Counted from the stretch's first letter, positions 23,223 through 31,830 are shown. The stretch is 47,105 nucleotides of DNA from Affinirhizobium straminoryzae (GCF_007004135.1 NZ_VJMG01000062.1:1-47105), one strand, 5' to 3'. Numbers and translations: made by a program. Notes: a model not told the origin generated them from the sequence alone.

Positions 23223-24833
23223 ATGCACGAGGCGGGAAAGCTCTTCATCGGCGCAAGCCGCCACCCGGACGACCGGCTGAAGAAGCCGGAATATCTGCAG
23301 CTGTCGCTCGCCAACCGGCACGGTCTCGTCACCGGCGCCACCGGCACTGGCAAGACGGTGACGCTGCAGATGCTGGCGGAAGGCTTTTCCGCGGCCGGCG
23401 TGCCGGTGTTCTGCTCCGACATCAAGGGTGATCTCTCCGGCATCGCCGCCCTGGGAGAGCCGAAGGATTTTCTGCTGAAGCGGGCGGAGGAGATCCGCTT
23501 TGCAGACTATGACAATGCCGCCTTCCCGGTGATCTTCTGGGATCTCTATGGCGAGAAGGGTCACCGGGTGCGCGCCACCATTGCCGAGATGGGGCCACTG
23601 CTTCTCGCCCGGCTGATGGATGCGACGGAGGCGCAGGAGGGCGTGCTGAACGTCGCCTTCAAGATTGCCGACGAGGGCGGCCTGCCGTTGCTCGACCTCA
23701 AGGACCTGCAGGCGCTGCTGACCTACATGGCCGGGCAGGCGGCCGCGATTTCCGAGCGTTTTGGCTTCGTCTCCAAGGCCTCGATCGGCGCGCTGCAGCG
23801 CGGCCTGCTGGTGCTGGAGGAGCAGGGGGCCGAGCATTTCTTTGGCGAGCCGGCGCTTCAAATCACCGACATCATGCGCACGGCCCCCGACGGGCGCGGC
23901 GTGATTTCCGTGCTGGCAGCCGACCGGCTGATGATGAATCCCCGTCTCTACGCCACCTTCCTGCTCTGGCTGCTGTCCGAACTGTTCGAGGCGCTGCCGG
24001 AAGTCGGCGATCCCGAAAAACCGAAACTCGTCTTCTTCTTCGACGAGGCGCATCTTCTGTTTTCCGAGGCGCCGAAGGTGCTGCTGGAGCGGGTGGAGCA
24101 GGTGGTGCGCCTCATCCGCTCCAAGGGTGTCGGCATCTATTTCATCACCCAGAACCCGCTCGACGTGCCGGAAACGGTGCTCGCCCAGCTTGGCAACCGG
24201 GTGCAGCACGCGCTGCGCGCCTATAGCCCGCGCGAGCAGAAGGCGGTGAGAACCGCTGCCGAAACCTTTCGCCCCAATCCCGACTTTCGCACGGAGGAGG
24301 CGATCACGCTGCTGGCGACCGGCGAGGCGCTGGTGTCAACCCTCGAAGGCAAGGGCGCGCCCTCGGTAGTGGAGCGCACGCTGATCCGCCCGCCCGCCGC
24401 CCGCATCGGCCCGCTCTCGGACGAGGAGCGTCGTCAGGTGATGGCGCAAAGCCCGGTCGCCGGTCACTACGATACCGATCTCGACCGCGAATCCGCCTTC
24501 GAGATTCTCATGGCCCGCGCCGGAAAATCCGTCGATGCTACGCCCGCCACCGCGTCGAACCCGGAACCCTCAGCGTCCCCCTGGGGAAGCTCCCGTGATA
24601 CGCAACCGTCCGATACAGCCGCTGGCCGCTGGAAACTGCCGGGCTTCGATCCCGCAGAGGAGGAGGCCGCGGAACGGCAACGCAGTCCGCGCGGCACCCG
24701 TTCCACCGGCTATCAGCGCGAAACCGTGCTGGAAGCCGCGATGAAAAGCGCCGCCCGCTCCGTCGCAAGCCAGGTCGCCAACCAGCTCGGCCGCGCGCTG
24801 GTGCGGGGGATCCTGGGAAGCCTGAAGCGGTAG
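23223..24833 (+). CDS. HerA-like ATPase, DUF853 family (YjgR-like)
   Basis: 536 residues. The start at 23223 has GGGAGA 8 nt upstream. Walker A is GATGTGKT (38-45), Walker B is LVFFFDEAHLLF, and the middle holds FCSDIKGDLSGIA and a sensor-like YFITQNPLDVPE, the order found in FtsK/HerA motor ATPases. A low-complexity Ser/Pro linker follows about residue 445, then a conserved C-terminal helix (SAARSVASQVANQLGRALVRGILGSLK). The biochemical role of DUF853 proteins is not settled; DNA translocation is inferred from the fold. No nuclease partner (NurA) is adjacent. Confidence 0.9.
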   Translation: MHEAGKLFIGASRHPDDRLKKPEYLQLSLANRHGLVTGATGTGKTVTLQMLAEGFSAAGVPVFCSDIKGDLSGIAALGEPKDFLLKRAEEIRFADYDNAAFPVIFWDLYGEKGHRVRATIAEMGPLLLARLMDATEAQEGVLNVAFKIADEGGLPLLDLKDLQALLTYMAGQAAAISERFGFVSKASIGALQRGLLVLEEQGAEHFFGEPALQITDIMRTAPDGRGVISVLAADRLMMNPRLYATFLLWLLSELFEALPEVGDPEKPKLVFFFDEAHLLFSEAPKVLLERVEQVVRLIRSKGVGIYFITQNPLDVPETVLAQLGNRVQHALRAYSPREQKAVRTAAETFRPNPDFRTEEAITLLATGEALVSTLEGKGAPSVVERTLIRPPAARIGPLSDEERRQVMAQSPVAGHYDTDLDRESAFEILMARAGKSVDATPATASNPEPSASPWGSSRDTQPSDTAAGRWKLPGFDPAEEEAAERQRSPRGTRSTGYQRETVLEAAMKSAARSVASQVANQLGRALVRGILGSLKR

Positions 24834-24961
24834 GGGCGGCTTTCGGGCGAAACGGCCCCCTCCGTTTGTCGGGCGCCAATCCCGGGCATGGACGGCGATG
24901 ACGCCCCCCTTTCGGTCGCGTCCGCGCCGTCTTCGCCTCCGGTCATCCTCGTTTCAGCGTC

Positions 24962-25516
24962 TCAGCGCCGAACGATCCCGTTCATGAAAACATCCACCAG
25001 ATGCGCGATCTGCTCCGGTCCTGACCGGTCCTGTTCGGTGGCAAGCGAGATGGCGGTCGCGACGCAGACGAGATCGTTGAAGCGGACATCCGGCCGAACG
25101 GCGCCCTCCGTCTGCGCTCGCTGCAAAAGCCGGATACCTTCCGTGCTGGTGGCGAGACATCCCGGTGTTCCGATCTGGAGAACCGTTCCCAGAGAAGCGG
25201 CAAAGCCGCGATAGACGTTCGAATAGCGGACCAGGTCTTCGAGATAGGCGCTAAGCGCGCTTGCAGGGTCGAGCGTGGCCGATCTGGCGCGGCTCGTCTC
25301 CGCACAGGCCTCGAAACGTGCGCTATAGGCCGCCGCCAGCAGGTCCTCGCGCGTCGGAAAGCGGCGATAGAGCGTGCCGATCCCGACGCCGGCGCGCCGG
25401 GCGACATCGTCCAGCGACACGCCGGCGCCGCGCTCCAGAAACACGTCCTCGGCGGCGGCCAGGATCCGCTCCCTGTTGAGTTTCGCATCGGCGCGCAAAG
25501 GGGTTTCGTCCGTCAA
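24962..25516 (-). CDS. TetR-family repressor
   Basis: 184 residues. Residues about 14-60 form the TetR helix-turn-helix (NRERILAAAEDVFLERGAGVSLDDVARRAGVGIGTLYRRFPTREDLLAAAY); the rest is a helical ligand domain with no clear ligand signature. Divergent from a short-chain dehydrogenase gene, with two matching dyads in between. It most likely represses that gene and itself until an unknown small molecule binds. Confidence 0.9.
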   Translation of the reverse strand: MTDETPLRADAKLNRERILAAAEDVFLERGAGVSLDDVARRAGVGIGTLYRRFPTREDLLAAAYSARFEACAETSRARSATLDPASALSAYLEDLVRYSNVYRGFAASLGTVLQIGTPGCLATSTEGIRLLQRAQTEGAVRPDVRFNDLVCVATAISLATEQDRSGPEQIAHLVDVFMNGIVRR

Positions 25517-25532
25517 AAATGCCTCTCCTCGT

Positions 25533-25582
25533 CACTTGCAAGTGGAGGATATCTCCACATATAAAGTGGAGCAACCCTCCAC
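25533..25582. promoter_or_regulatory. Double TetR operator within the SDR promoter
   Basis: Two sites of the form GTGGAG-N5-CTCCAC at 25542-25558 and 25566-25582, plus palindrome CACTTGCAAGTG at 25533-25544. A promoter TTGCAA (25536-25541), 18-nt spacer, TATAAA (25560-25565) is overlaid: the first site fills the spacer and the second follows the -10. Binding should block RNA polymerase. Confidence 0.7.
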
Positions 25583-25604
25583 TTAAAACGGAAGCGAGAC
25601 AGGC

Positions 25605-26348
25605 ATGACGAAGCGATTTGAAAACAAGGTGGTGGTAATCACCGGCGGCACGGATGGGATCGGTCTGGCAACGGCCCGAGCATTTGCGGCGGAAGGCGCG
25701 CATGTCTACGTCACGGGGCGCCGGCAGGATCGTCTCGACGCGGCGCTTGGGGATATCGGCCAGGGTGCCGTCGGCGTGCAGGGCGATGTCAGCAATCCCG
25801 CCGATCTCGACCGGCTCTACGCCGCAATCCAGCAGGATCACGGGCGGGTGGACGTGGTGTTCGCCAATGCCGGCGTCTCGGAATCCGCACCGATTGGCGC
25901 CATCGATGAGGATCACATTGACCGCCTGTTCGCCATCAACGTCAAGGGAACGATCTTTACCGTGCAAAAGGCTCTGCCGCTGATGTCGGCCGGCGGTGCC
26001 GTGGTGCTGGCCGGGTCCGGGGCCGGCAGCAAGGGCTTCCCCAGCCTGTCCGTCTACAGCGCGACCAAGGCCGCGATCCGCTCCTTCGCCCGCACCTGGA
26101 CGACCGATCTCAAGAGCCGTGGCATTCGTGTCAACACCGTGTCCGCCGGCATGGCGCTGACGCCGGCCATGCAGATCTATCTCCAGAACAATGCCGGCCT
26201 CGAGGACTGGATGAAGCAGATGATTCCGTTCGGACGGCTCGGCGAACCGGACGAGATCGCCAGGGCGGTTCTGTTCCTCGCCTCGCAGGACAGCAGCTTC
26301 GTGGGCGGCGAGGAACTGCTGGTCGATGGCGGCTTCGTGGCCGTCTGA
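25605..26348 (+). CDS. Short-chain dehydrogenase/reductase
   Basis: 247 residues, classical SDR. Cofactor motif TGGTDGIG (13-20), NAG motif FANAG, and the catalytic Y151-S-A-T-K155, with the C-terminal GGEELLVDGG typical of the family. Arginines after the second strand (TGRRQDRL) favour NADPH. Substrate unknown. Expressed from a TetR-controlled promoter, so probably part of a response to a xenobiotic or metabolite. The start follows GGAAGCGAG. Confidence 0.92.
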   Translation: MTKRFENKVVVITGGTDGIGLATARAFAAEGAHVYVTGRRQDRLDAALGDIGQGAVGVQGDVSNPADLDRLYAAIQQDHGRVDVVFANAGVSESAPIGAIDEDHIDRLFAINVKGTIFTVQKALPLMSAGGAVVLAGSGAGSKGFPSLSVYSATKAAIRSFARTWTTDLKSRGIRVNTVSAGMALTPAMQIYLQNNAGLEDWMKQMIPFGRLGEPDEIARAVLFLASQDSSFVGGEELLVDGGFVAV

Positions 26349-26477
26349 GGAGCGGCACGGGCCGGGTGGGGCCCCTGATGTCCACCGCGAGGATGGCCTC
26401 TGCGTCAACATGGCCGATGTCGTCGGCCGTCGTTTGGCGCTAGTGCTGCTTGACAATAGACAAGATCGAGTACGCCC

Positions 26478-26618
26478 GTGAATACATCCGATATCTGGGA
26501 CTGGTTCCCTTACGTCTTCTTCCCCTTGAAGATTCTCGTGCTGGGCGTGGGCATGTTCTATGCCATCAAGTGGCATCACGATCAGGAAAAGAAGAAGAAC
26601 GAAACCAGCGGGTCGTAA
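26478..26618 (+). CDS. Small membrane protein, 46 residues (GTG start)
   Basis: Encodes MNTSDIWDWFPYVFFPLKI then a hydrophobic LVLGVGMFYAIKW and a charged tail HHDQEKKKNETSGS. One membrane helix with a cytoplasmic lysine-rich end fits a small membrane protein. The start is GTG with only GAG as ribosome site, so the evidence is the protein-like composition and the clean single stop. I recall similar short proteins in rhizobial genomes but cannot name the family. Confidence 0.5.
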   Translation: MNTSDIWDWFPYVFFPLKILVLGVGMFYAIKWHHDQEKKKNETSGS

Positions 26619-26672
26619 CCGCCCGCAGAAGGCAGACGCGCCGCAAGGGCGGCGCGCCTTGCCGCAAGAAAC

Positions 26673-26975
26673 TTACCGCTTGCGCACGAATTCCGTGCGC
26701 AGCACCAGCCCCTTGATGGTGTCGTGCCGGCAGTCGATTTCTTCCGGGTTGTCGGTCAGGCGGATCGAGCGGATGACGGTGCCCTGTTTCAGGGTCTGGC
26801 CGGCGCCCTTCACCTTGAGGTCCTTGATCAGCACGACGGAATCGCCATCCGCCAGCACATTGCCGGAGGCATCGCGCACTTCGGAAGCCTTGGCCGCTTC
26901 GGCCTTCAGCTCGGAGGCCGGGCGCCATTCGCCGCTCGCTTCGTCATAGATGTATTCGTCGTCATCGGCGCTCAT
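26673..26975 (-). CDS. PhnA-like (YjdM) protein lacking the zinc ribbon
   Basis: 100 residues, ATG 26975 after AAGGAAG. The C-terminal domain matches PhnA/YjdM: SGNVLADGDSVVLIKDLKVKGAGQTLKQGTVIRSIRLTD...EIDCR. The usual N-terminal Cys4 zinc ribbon is replaced by an acidic stretch (SADDDEYIYDEASGEWRP). Despite the historical name, the family has no shown role in phosphonate use. A companion C-P lyase cluster is absent here. Confidence 0.85.
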   Translation of the reverse strand: MSADDDEYIYDEASGEWRPASELKAEAAKASEVRDASGNVLADGDSVVLIKDLKVKGAGQTLKQGTVIRSIRLTDNPEEIDCRHDTIKGLVLRTEFVRKR

Positions 26976-27028
26976 GGCGTTCTTCCTTGCTGGTGTTTCA
27001 GGCGCCATAGGCCTTGCCGGCCCGGAAG

Positions 27029-27970
27029 TCAAAGCGGTGCGCCATGCTCGGCCGCCCGATGTTCCGCCAAAAGCGTGTCGATGACGAGCAGTGCGCCCTG
27101 ATGGGCTGCGCCATCGTCCGTATCCGGCTTGTCGAGCGCCAGCAGCGCCTTCCACAGCGCCCAGCCACGGGCGCGGGCAAAGGTTGCCGCATCAAGGCCG
27201 ATGCGGCTGCGAAACAGCGCGCGGCTTTCGCCGGCAAAGAAGGTCCAGGTCATCATCAGGTCCGAGGCGGGATCGCCGGTGCCGAGGCAGCCGAAATCGA
27301 TCACGGCGGCCAGTTTTCCATCGCGCAGCAGAAGATTGCCGGCCGAGACATCGCCATGCACGAAGACGGGCGCCTGCTGCCAGCGGGAGGACAGGGCCGC
27401 CTGCCACAGGGCGGCAGCGGTTGCCCGGTCGTAGCGCCCGGCGCAGCGCGTCAGGCAGGCCTGCGTTTCGCCGTCATAGACGGAAAGATCGCCGCCACGG
27501 AAGAAATTGTGCGGTCCGGCGGGCGGTGCATCGGAGACCGGCACCCGGTGCAGTGCGAGCAGCCAGTCGGCAAGGTCCCCGGCCAGCGCCGTGCGGTCGA
27601 CGGCGGACGAGGCCGCAACGCTTTTTCCGGGAATGAAGCTCTGGACCACCCAGGGAAAGGGATAGTCTTCGCCCGGCCGGCCGATTGCCAGCGGCACCGG
27701 CAGCTCGCGCGCGACGCTTTCCGGCAGATGGGCTGCGATATGCGGCAGCCAGCGGGCCTCCTTCTCGCCCTGCGCGGCATAGCGGATGGCGGTCGGCATG
27801 CGGATCTTCATCGCATCGCCCAGACGGAAGGTGCAATTGTCCCAGCCGTTGACGTCGACCGGGCGCACGGGGAGATCTGCCCATTGCGGAAACTGCGCCG
27901 CCACCAGCGCCGCTGCCGTTTCCACCGGAATGCGCAGCCGGTCGTCGCCGGTCTTGTCCTTTTCAGCCAT
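27029..27970 (-). CDS. Aminoglycoside phosphotransferase-fold protein
   Basis: 313 residues. Kinase-like fold of the APH/choline kinase group: NGWDNCTFRLGDAMKIRMP (lysine strand), then the Brenner motif H205-G-D-x-x-x-x-N212 (HGDVSAGN) and metal motif IDFG with D225. These indicate ATP-dependent phosphorylation of a small molecule. The family includes antibiotic kinases and metabolic enzymes; nothing local points to a substrate. I chose MAEKDK at 27970; the frame stays open upstream but crosses the HNH gene's tail. Confidence 0.8.
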   Translation of the reverse strand: MAEKDKTGDDRLRIPVETAAALVAAQFPQWADLPVRPVDVNGWDNCTFRLGDAMKIRMPTAIRYAAQGEKEARWLPHIAAHLPESVARELPVPLAIGRPGEDYPFPWVVQSFIPGKSVAASSAVDRTALAGDLADWLLALHRVPVSDAPPAGPHNFFRGGDLSVYDGETQACLTRCAGRYDRATAAALWQAALSSRWQQAPVFVHGDVSAGNLLLRDGKLAAVIDFGCLGTGDPASDLMMTWTFFAGESRALFRSRIGLDAATFARARGWALWKALLALDKPDTDDGAAHQGALLVIDTLLAEHRAAEHGAPL

Positions 27971-28091
27971 CCTGCTCTTGTCCCCTGCCTGCCTGTTGGC
28001 CCCGTCCAGGTCGCGACGCATGGCCATTCCCGGCTCGCTTACCCCTTCCCCTTTGCCGTTTGATGACGCCGGTTGCCGCAGCCGGGAAGCG

Positions 28092-28448
28092 CTACCAGCG
28101 GTCGGGGGTTTTTTGCATCTCGCGCCGCCGCCTGGCACGATGCGCGCCATCCTGAAAGCCCGGCGGCTTGCGGGACACCCACGCGACGAATTTGGTCATG
28201 TCGGGATGGGTAAGCAGCGCCTCGACCGTGGAATAGGTCGTCTCAAGCTCGGCCTCGGAGAAGAGCGCATGGATCTGCTTGTGGCAGATGCGGTGCAGCG
28301 CCTGGGTGACGCGCCCGCCGCGGCTCTTCGGCACCAGATGATGCAGGTCCCGCTGGTCCTCCGGGATCTCGCGTCCGCACAAGGGGCAGATCTCTGCCGC
28401 CGGCGGCTGATACCAGGGTGCGATCTTTTCCCGATGCTTGCGTGCCAT
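28092..28448 (-). CDS. HNH endonuclease-domain protein
   Basis: 118 residues, ATG 28448. It contains a zinc-type HNH motif: CPLCGREI, then DLHHLVPKSRGG and LHRICHKQIH, with paired CxxC and the later Cys/His. Such small stand-alone HNH proteins cut DNA, but their chromosomal roles vary; restriction or phage-related genes are not adjacent. The basic C-terminus (RARRRREMQK) fits DNA binding. It overlaps the open upstream frame of the phosphotransferase but not its chosen start. Confidence 0.82.
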   Translation of the reverse strand: MARKHREKIAPWYQPPAAEICPLCGREIPEDQRDLHHLVPKSRGGRVTQALHRICHKQIHALFSEAELETTYSTVEALLTHPDMTKFVAWVSRKPPGFQDGAHRARRRREMQKTPDRW

Positions 28449-28511
28449 GCCCGTTCCGGTGCGGAGCCTTTTTCGGAAAAGATAGGCTTGCACAGACGGC
28501 GGGGGAAGGGG

Positions 28512-28982
28512 CTATTCCACCAAAAGCCGCGCGCCCGCGCCGTCTTCGCCCAGCCGGTCGGCGGCGTTGCGCAGCGGGCACTGGTCGAGCGACAGGCAGC
28601 CACAGCCGATGCAGCCGGTCAGGTCGTCGCGCAGGCGGGTCAACTGGCGGATGCGCTCGGAGAGCAGGTCGCGCCAGCCGGCGGACAGTCTCGCCCAGTC
28701 CTTTGCCGTCGGCGTGCGGGCCTCGGGCAGGGTGGCAAAGGCCTGTTCGATCTCCCGGAGGCTGAGGCCGGCGGCCTGTGCCACGCGGATCACCGCGATG
28801 CGGCGCAGCACGTCGCGGCCGTAGCGCCGGTGGCCGCTCGGCGTGCGCTGGCTGCGGATCAGCCCTTCCGCCTCGTAGAAATGCAGGGCGGAGACGGCAA
28901 CGCCCGCGCGCCGCGCCACCTCGCCCACCGAAAGCTCGCGCCGCACGGCACGTCCTGCCGATTGTGCCTTGACCTCAACCAT
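28512..28982 (-). CDS. soxR: Redox-sensitive regulator SoxR
   Basis: 156 residues. MerR-type winged helix (VGEVARRAGVAVSALHFYEAEGLIRSQRTPSGHRRY), dimerisation helix, and the [2Fe-2S] ligands C124, C127, C129, C135 in CIGCGCLSLDQC. Length and N-terminus match E. coli SoxR. Oxidation of the cluster by redox-cycling compounds or superoxide converts bound SoxR to an activator. Outside enteric bacteria it usually controls transporters and oxidoreductases directly rather than via SoxS. Here a divergent MFS gene with a SoxR box is the clear target; the box overlaps this gene's start codon, implying autorepression. Confidence 0.95.
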   Translation of the reverse strand: MVEVKAQSAGRAVRRELSVGEVARRAGVAVSALHFYEAEGLIRSQRTPSGHRRYGRDVLRRIAVIRVAQAAGLSLREIEQAFATLPEARTPTAKDWARLSAGWRDLLSERIRQLTRLRDDLTGCIGCGCLSLDQCPLRNAADRLGEDGAGARLLVE

Positions 28983-28999
28983 GCTCGAGGTTCTACAGG
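28969..28999 (+). promoter_or_regulatory. SoxR box in the MFS promoter
   Basis: CCTCAACCATGCTCGAGG at 28973-28990, compared with the known box CCTCAAGTTAACTTGAGG. It is framed as in the E. coli soxS promoter: TTGACC (28969-28974), 19-nt spacer, TACAGG (28994-28999). The long spacer is what SoxR activation corrects. Confidence 0.75.
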
Positions 29000-29041
29000 C
29001 TCTCTCCGGTCGAGAAAAGATGAAAAGGATCGGAGAGGGTC

Positions 29042-30397
29042 ATGGATCAGATGTCGGGAGGAGCAAAGCAGATGGCGGACGAAAGGACAGCGCCGAGCGC
29101 GGCGGCGGATGACGCGCCGACGGCTGTCGCGGAACGGCCCGAATCTGCGGACACCGCCACCGGCTGGCCGGCGCTGCTTGCCGCACCCTATGGGTTGCGG
29201 CTGATGGCGGTGTCCGCCGGCATCGGCCTGCATGCCTTCAACGAGGTGGCGATTGCCCCGGTGCTGCCGCTCGCCATGGAGGCGCTCGGCGGCGTGACGC
29301 TGCTGCCCTTGATCTATGCGGCCTTCTTCACGCTGGTGATTGCCGGCGGCCTGTCGGCTGCGCCGCTGCGCCGCCGGTTTGGCGCGCGCCGGGCCCTGAT
29401 GCTGGCCGGGCTTCTCTATTGCGCGGGCATTCTGCTGCAGGTCTCCGCCCCCTCCGCGCCGCTGCTTCTGGTCGGCCGGGCCGTGCAGGGGCTGGCGGAT
29501 GGCTGGATCGTGGCGCTCTGCTACACGCTGATTGCCGATCTCTTCCCCTCGCGCCTGGTGCCACGCGTCTTTTCCACCGAGGCCGTGGTCTGGGCCATGG
29601 CGGCGATCCTCGGCCCCTTTGCCGGCGGGCTGGTGGTTCAGCATCTCGGCTGGCGGCCGGCCTTTGCGGTCAGCCTGCCGCTTCTGGCGCTGTTCTTCCT
29701 CGCCATGCCCTTTGCGCTGCCACGGGACGGGCGGGCAAAGGCACCGCTCGTGCCGCATCGCCTGCTGCCGCCGCGGCTGTTCGGTTTCTCCTCCACTGTC
29801 GGGCGCGGCAGCTGGCTGCTGTTGCTGATGACGGGCGGCCAGTGCGTGTCCACCGTCTTCCTCGCCTATACGCTGCATCACCGCCTGCAGCTCTCGCCGG
29901 TCGAGGTGGGGCTGGTGCTGATCACGCTCTCGCTGAGCTGGAGCGTCACGGCGATCCCGATCGGCGGCATCCGCACAGTCGAACGGCGGCAGGCCATCCT
30001 GCGCATCGGCCCGCTGTCGCAGGTGCTGGGGGCGGCGCTGGTGGCGAACGGTCTCTATTTCGGCCTGCTGCCGCTGGTGCTGGCCGGGCAGGCGCTGAAC
30101 GGCGCAGCCTTTGCCATGGTGTTCGGCAGCGCCAGCCAGGCGATCATCGAGGATGCCGATCCCGAACACCGCATGACGACGAGCGCGCTGCTGCCGTCGG
30201 TGGAAACCGGCGGCTATGTGATCGGCGCCAGCTTTCTCGGCGGCATCGGCCCGCTGTTCAACCTGCCGGCGCGGCTTGCGGAAGAACCGCCGGCGCCGCA
30301 GATCTTTGCCCTTTGGGGCGTCACCATGCTGATGGCAGCCGTTTCGCTTGTCGCGGCGCGCGGCGTGCGGCTGAAGCCGCCGGGCGCCGGACCGTGA
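29042..30397 (+). CDS. MFS transporter controlled by SoxR
   Basis: 451 residues from 29042 (GGAGAGGG upstream). An in-frame ATG at 29072 has an even better GGAGGAG, so the first ten residues may not be made. The N-terminal 45 residues are hydrophilic, then about 12 membrane helices follow (GLHAFNEVAIAPVLPLAMEALG, ...LLYCAGILLQVSAP, VQGLADGWIVALCYTLIADLFP). Motif A is degenerate (RRRFGARRALM). DHA1-like exporter; it probably expels redox-active compounds that trigger SoxR. Substrate unknown. Confidence 0.88.
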   Translation: MDQMSGGAKQMADERTAPSAAADDAPTAVAERPESADTATGWPALLAAPYGLRLMAVSAGIGLHAFNEVAIAPVLPLAMEALGGVTLLPLIYAAFFTLVIAGGLSAAPLRRRFGARRALMLAGLLYCAGILLQVSAPSAPLLLVGRAVQGLADGWIVALCYTLIADLFPSRLVPRVFSTEAVVWAMAAILGPFAGGLVVQHLGWRPAFAVSLPLLALFFLAMPFALPRDGRAKAPLVPHRLLPPRLFGFSSTVGRGSWLLLLMTGGQCVSTVFLAYTLHHRLQLSPVEVGLVLITLSLSWSVTAIPIGGIRTVERRQAILRIGPLSQVLGAALVANGLYFGLLPLVLAGQALNGAAFAMVFGSASQAIIEDADPEHRMTTSALLPSVETGGYVIGASFLGGIGPLFNLPARLAEEPPAPQIFALWGVTMLMAAVSLVAARGVRLKPPGAGP

Positions 30398-30415
30398 TCG
30401 GGTAAAGGGCGGTGC

Positions 30416-31210
30416 TCAGGCTGCGCCCACCAGCGCGAAATAGGCGCCCTGCGGGTCTGTGGCCTGCACGATCTGGCTGCCGCCCGGCACCTCCTGCGGG
30501 CCGAACACCACCGTTCCGCCGCCGGCCTTGATCCGCTCGATGGCTGCGCTGATCGAGGCGACGGTGATATAGTAGGACCAGCAGGCGACCGGCACGCTTT
30601 GCGGCCGCGTCATCATGCCGCCGATCGGCCGGCCGTGATGGGCAAAGATCAGGTAATCGCCCATCTCGCCCATCGGCATGGCGTGATCCAGCCTCCAGCC
30701 GAACAGCTTTTCGTAGAAGGCGAGCGCCTCGCGCCCGTCATTGGCATAAAGCTCGTTCCAGCCGAAGGTGCCGGGGCTGCCGGGGGCTGCCATCGGTGGC
30801 GGATTGTCCATCGGCAGCGGCGTCATGATGCACAGAACCGCGCCGTGCGGATCGGCCACCACCGCCATGCGCCCGACGCCCGGAACGTCGAAGGGCGGCT
30901 TCATCACCGACCCACCCTCGGCCTCGAATGTCCGGACCGTCTCGTCCACGTCGTCGACGCCGACATAGCCCGTCCAGTTCGGCGGCACCTGGCCCTCCAT
31001 ATCCGGCGGAATGACCATGTAGCCCGCCACGCCACAATCCGCGTCACCGGCGCGGGTGTCGAAGATTCCGTAGTCTTCGCCCTCCATGCCGGGCATCGGC
31101 ATGGTCTTCGTCGTCCAGCCGGTCACGGCGGTGTAGAAGGCGGCGGCCTTGTCCATGTCGCTGGTCATCAGCTCGCACCAGATGAAGGTGCCGTGGGTGG
31201 GAGAGGGCAT
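30416..31210 (-). CDS. Two-domain VOC (glyoxalase-like) protein
   Basis: 264 residues, ATG 31210 after AAGGA. Two vicinal-oxygen-chelate repeats: residues 1-125 (GTFIWCELMTSDMDKAAAFYTAVTGW...) and about 135-264 (GTFGWNELYANDGREALAFYEKLFGW...). The repeats resemble each other, so it arose by internal duplication. The family covers glyoxalases, dioxygenases and resistance proteins; metal ligands cannot be fixed with confidence. Last gene of a leftward set with DUF1579 and DUF899, probably one transcript under MarR. Confidence 0.85.
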   Translation of the reverse strand: MPSPTHGTFIWCELMTSDMDKAAAFYTAVTGWTTKTMPMPGMEGEDYGIFDTRAGDADCGVAGYMVIPPDMEGQVPPNWTGYVGVDDVDETVRTFEAEGGSVMKPPFDVPGVGRMAVVADPHGAVLCIMTPLPMDNPPPMAAPGSPGTFGWNELYANDGREALAFYEKLFGWRLDHAMPMGEMGDYLIFAHHGRPIGGMMTRPQSVPVACWSYYITVASISAAIERIKAGGGTVVFGPQEVPGGSQIVQATDPQGAYFALVGAA

Positions 31211-31306
31211 GGGCGGGGTCCTTGTTCGATGAGGTTGCGGGTCGCCCTGAGGGATAGCGCAAGGCCATCCGCGTTCGGGCACGAAGACGCGTGCGATGCC
31301 GTCAGG

Positions 31307-31780
31307 TCAGGCGAGGCGCCGGTAGTCGGCACGCATGAAACTGTGCCAGCCGCCATCCGGCTGTGCGGCGCTGGAGGTGAAGATGCGGCTGTTCTCGCCG
31401 GTCAGGATGATCTGCTCGCGATATCGCTGTGTGACGGCCGGATCGGAAAAGCTCGGGCCCGTCGTGTAGAGGCTGAGCGTGGAGCCATCCTCGGAAAGCT
31501 CCCCGTCATAGACCCACATATGCTCCATCATCGTGCCGATCCAGCTGCCGAGATAGCGGCCGGTCGCGCTGTTGTGGCCGAGCGTCAGCAGCGTGGTGGC
31601 GGGCGTGCCGTCCGGCATGTTGCCGCGACCTTCCGCCACGAACCAGAGGCCGGAGAGCGAGCGCACCTCCTCGATCCAGTCGCTGCCATCGCTCATTTCT
31701 GCTGCGGAAACCTGCCAGCGACCGACCAGTTTCTGCAGGAAAGTGTGCTCGGCACGCGGCTGCGGCATGGGCATGTCCAT
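31307..31780 (-). CDS. DUF1579 domain protein
   Basis: 157 residues, ATG 31780 after GGGAGGAG. DUF1579 pattern: HTFLQKLVGRWQVSAAEMSDG..., TLGHNSATGRYLGSWIGTMMEHMWVYDGELSEDGSTLSLYTTGP. Probably a small beta-barrel that binds a hydrophobic ligand; function unknown. Middle gene of the DUF899-DUF1579-VOC set, 50 bases after DUF899 and 96 before VOC. Confidence 0.82.
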   Translation of the reverse strand: MDMPMPQPRAEHTFLQKLVGRWQVSAAEMSDGSDWIEEVRSLSGLWFVAEGRGNMPDGTPATTLLTLGHNSATGRYLGSWIGTMMEHMWVYDGELSEDGSTLSLYTTGPSFSDPAVTQRYREQIILTGENSRIFTSSAAQPDGGWHSFMRADYRRLA

Positions 31781-31830
31781 GGGCGTTCTCCTCCCGTTGG
31801 CGCCTCGTGTCCCCGGTGTGTGGGCTGCGC

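Noticed and set aside
25323..26579. 418-codon minus-strand frame across TetR and SDR
   Set aside because: Covers the operator region and both recognised genes; no motifs.
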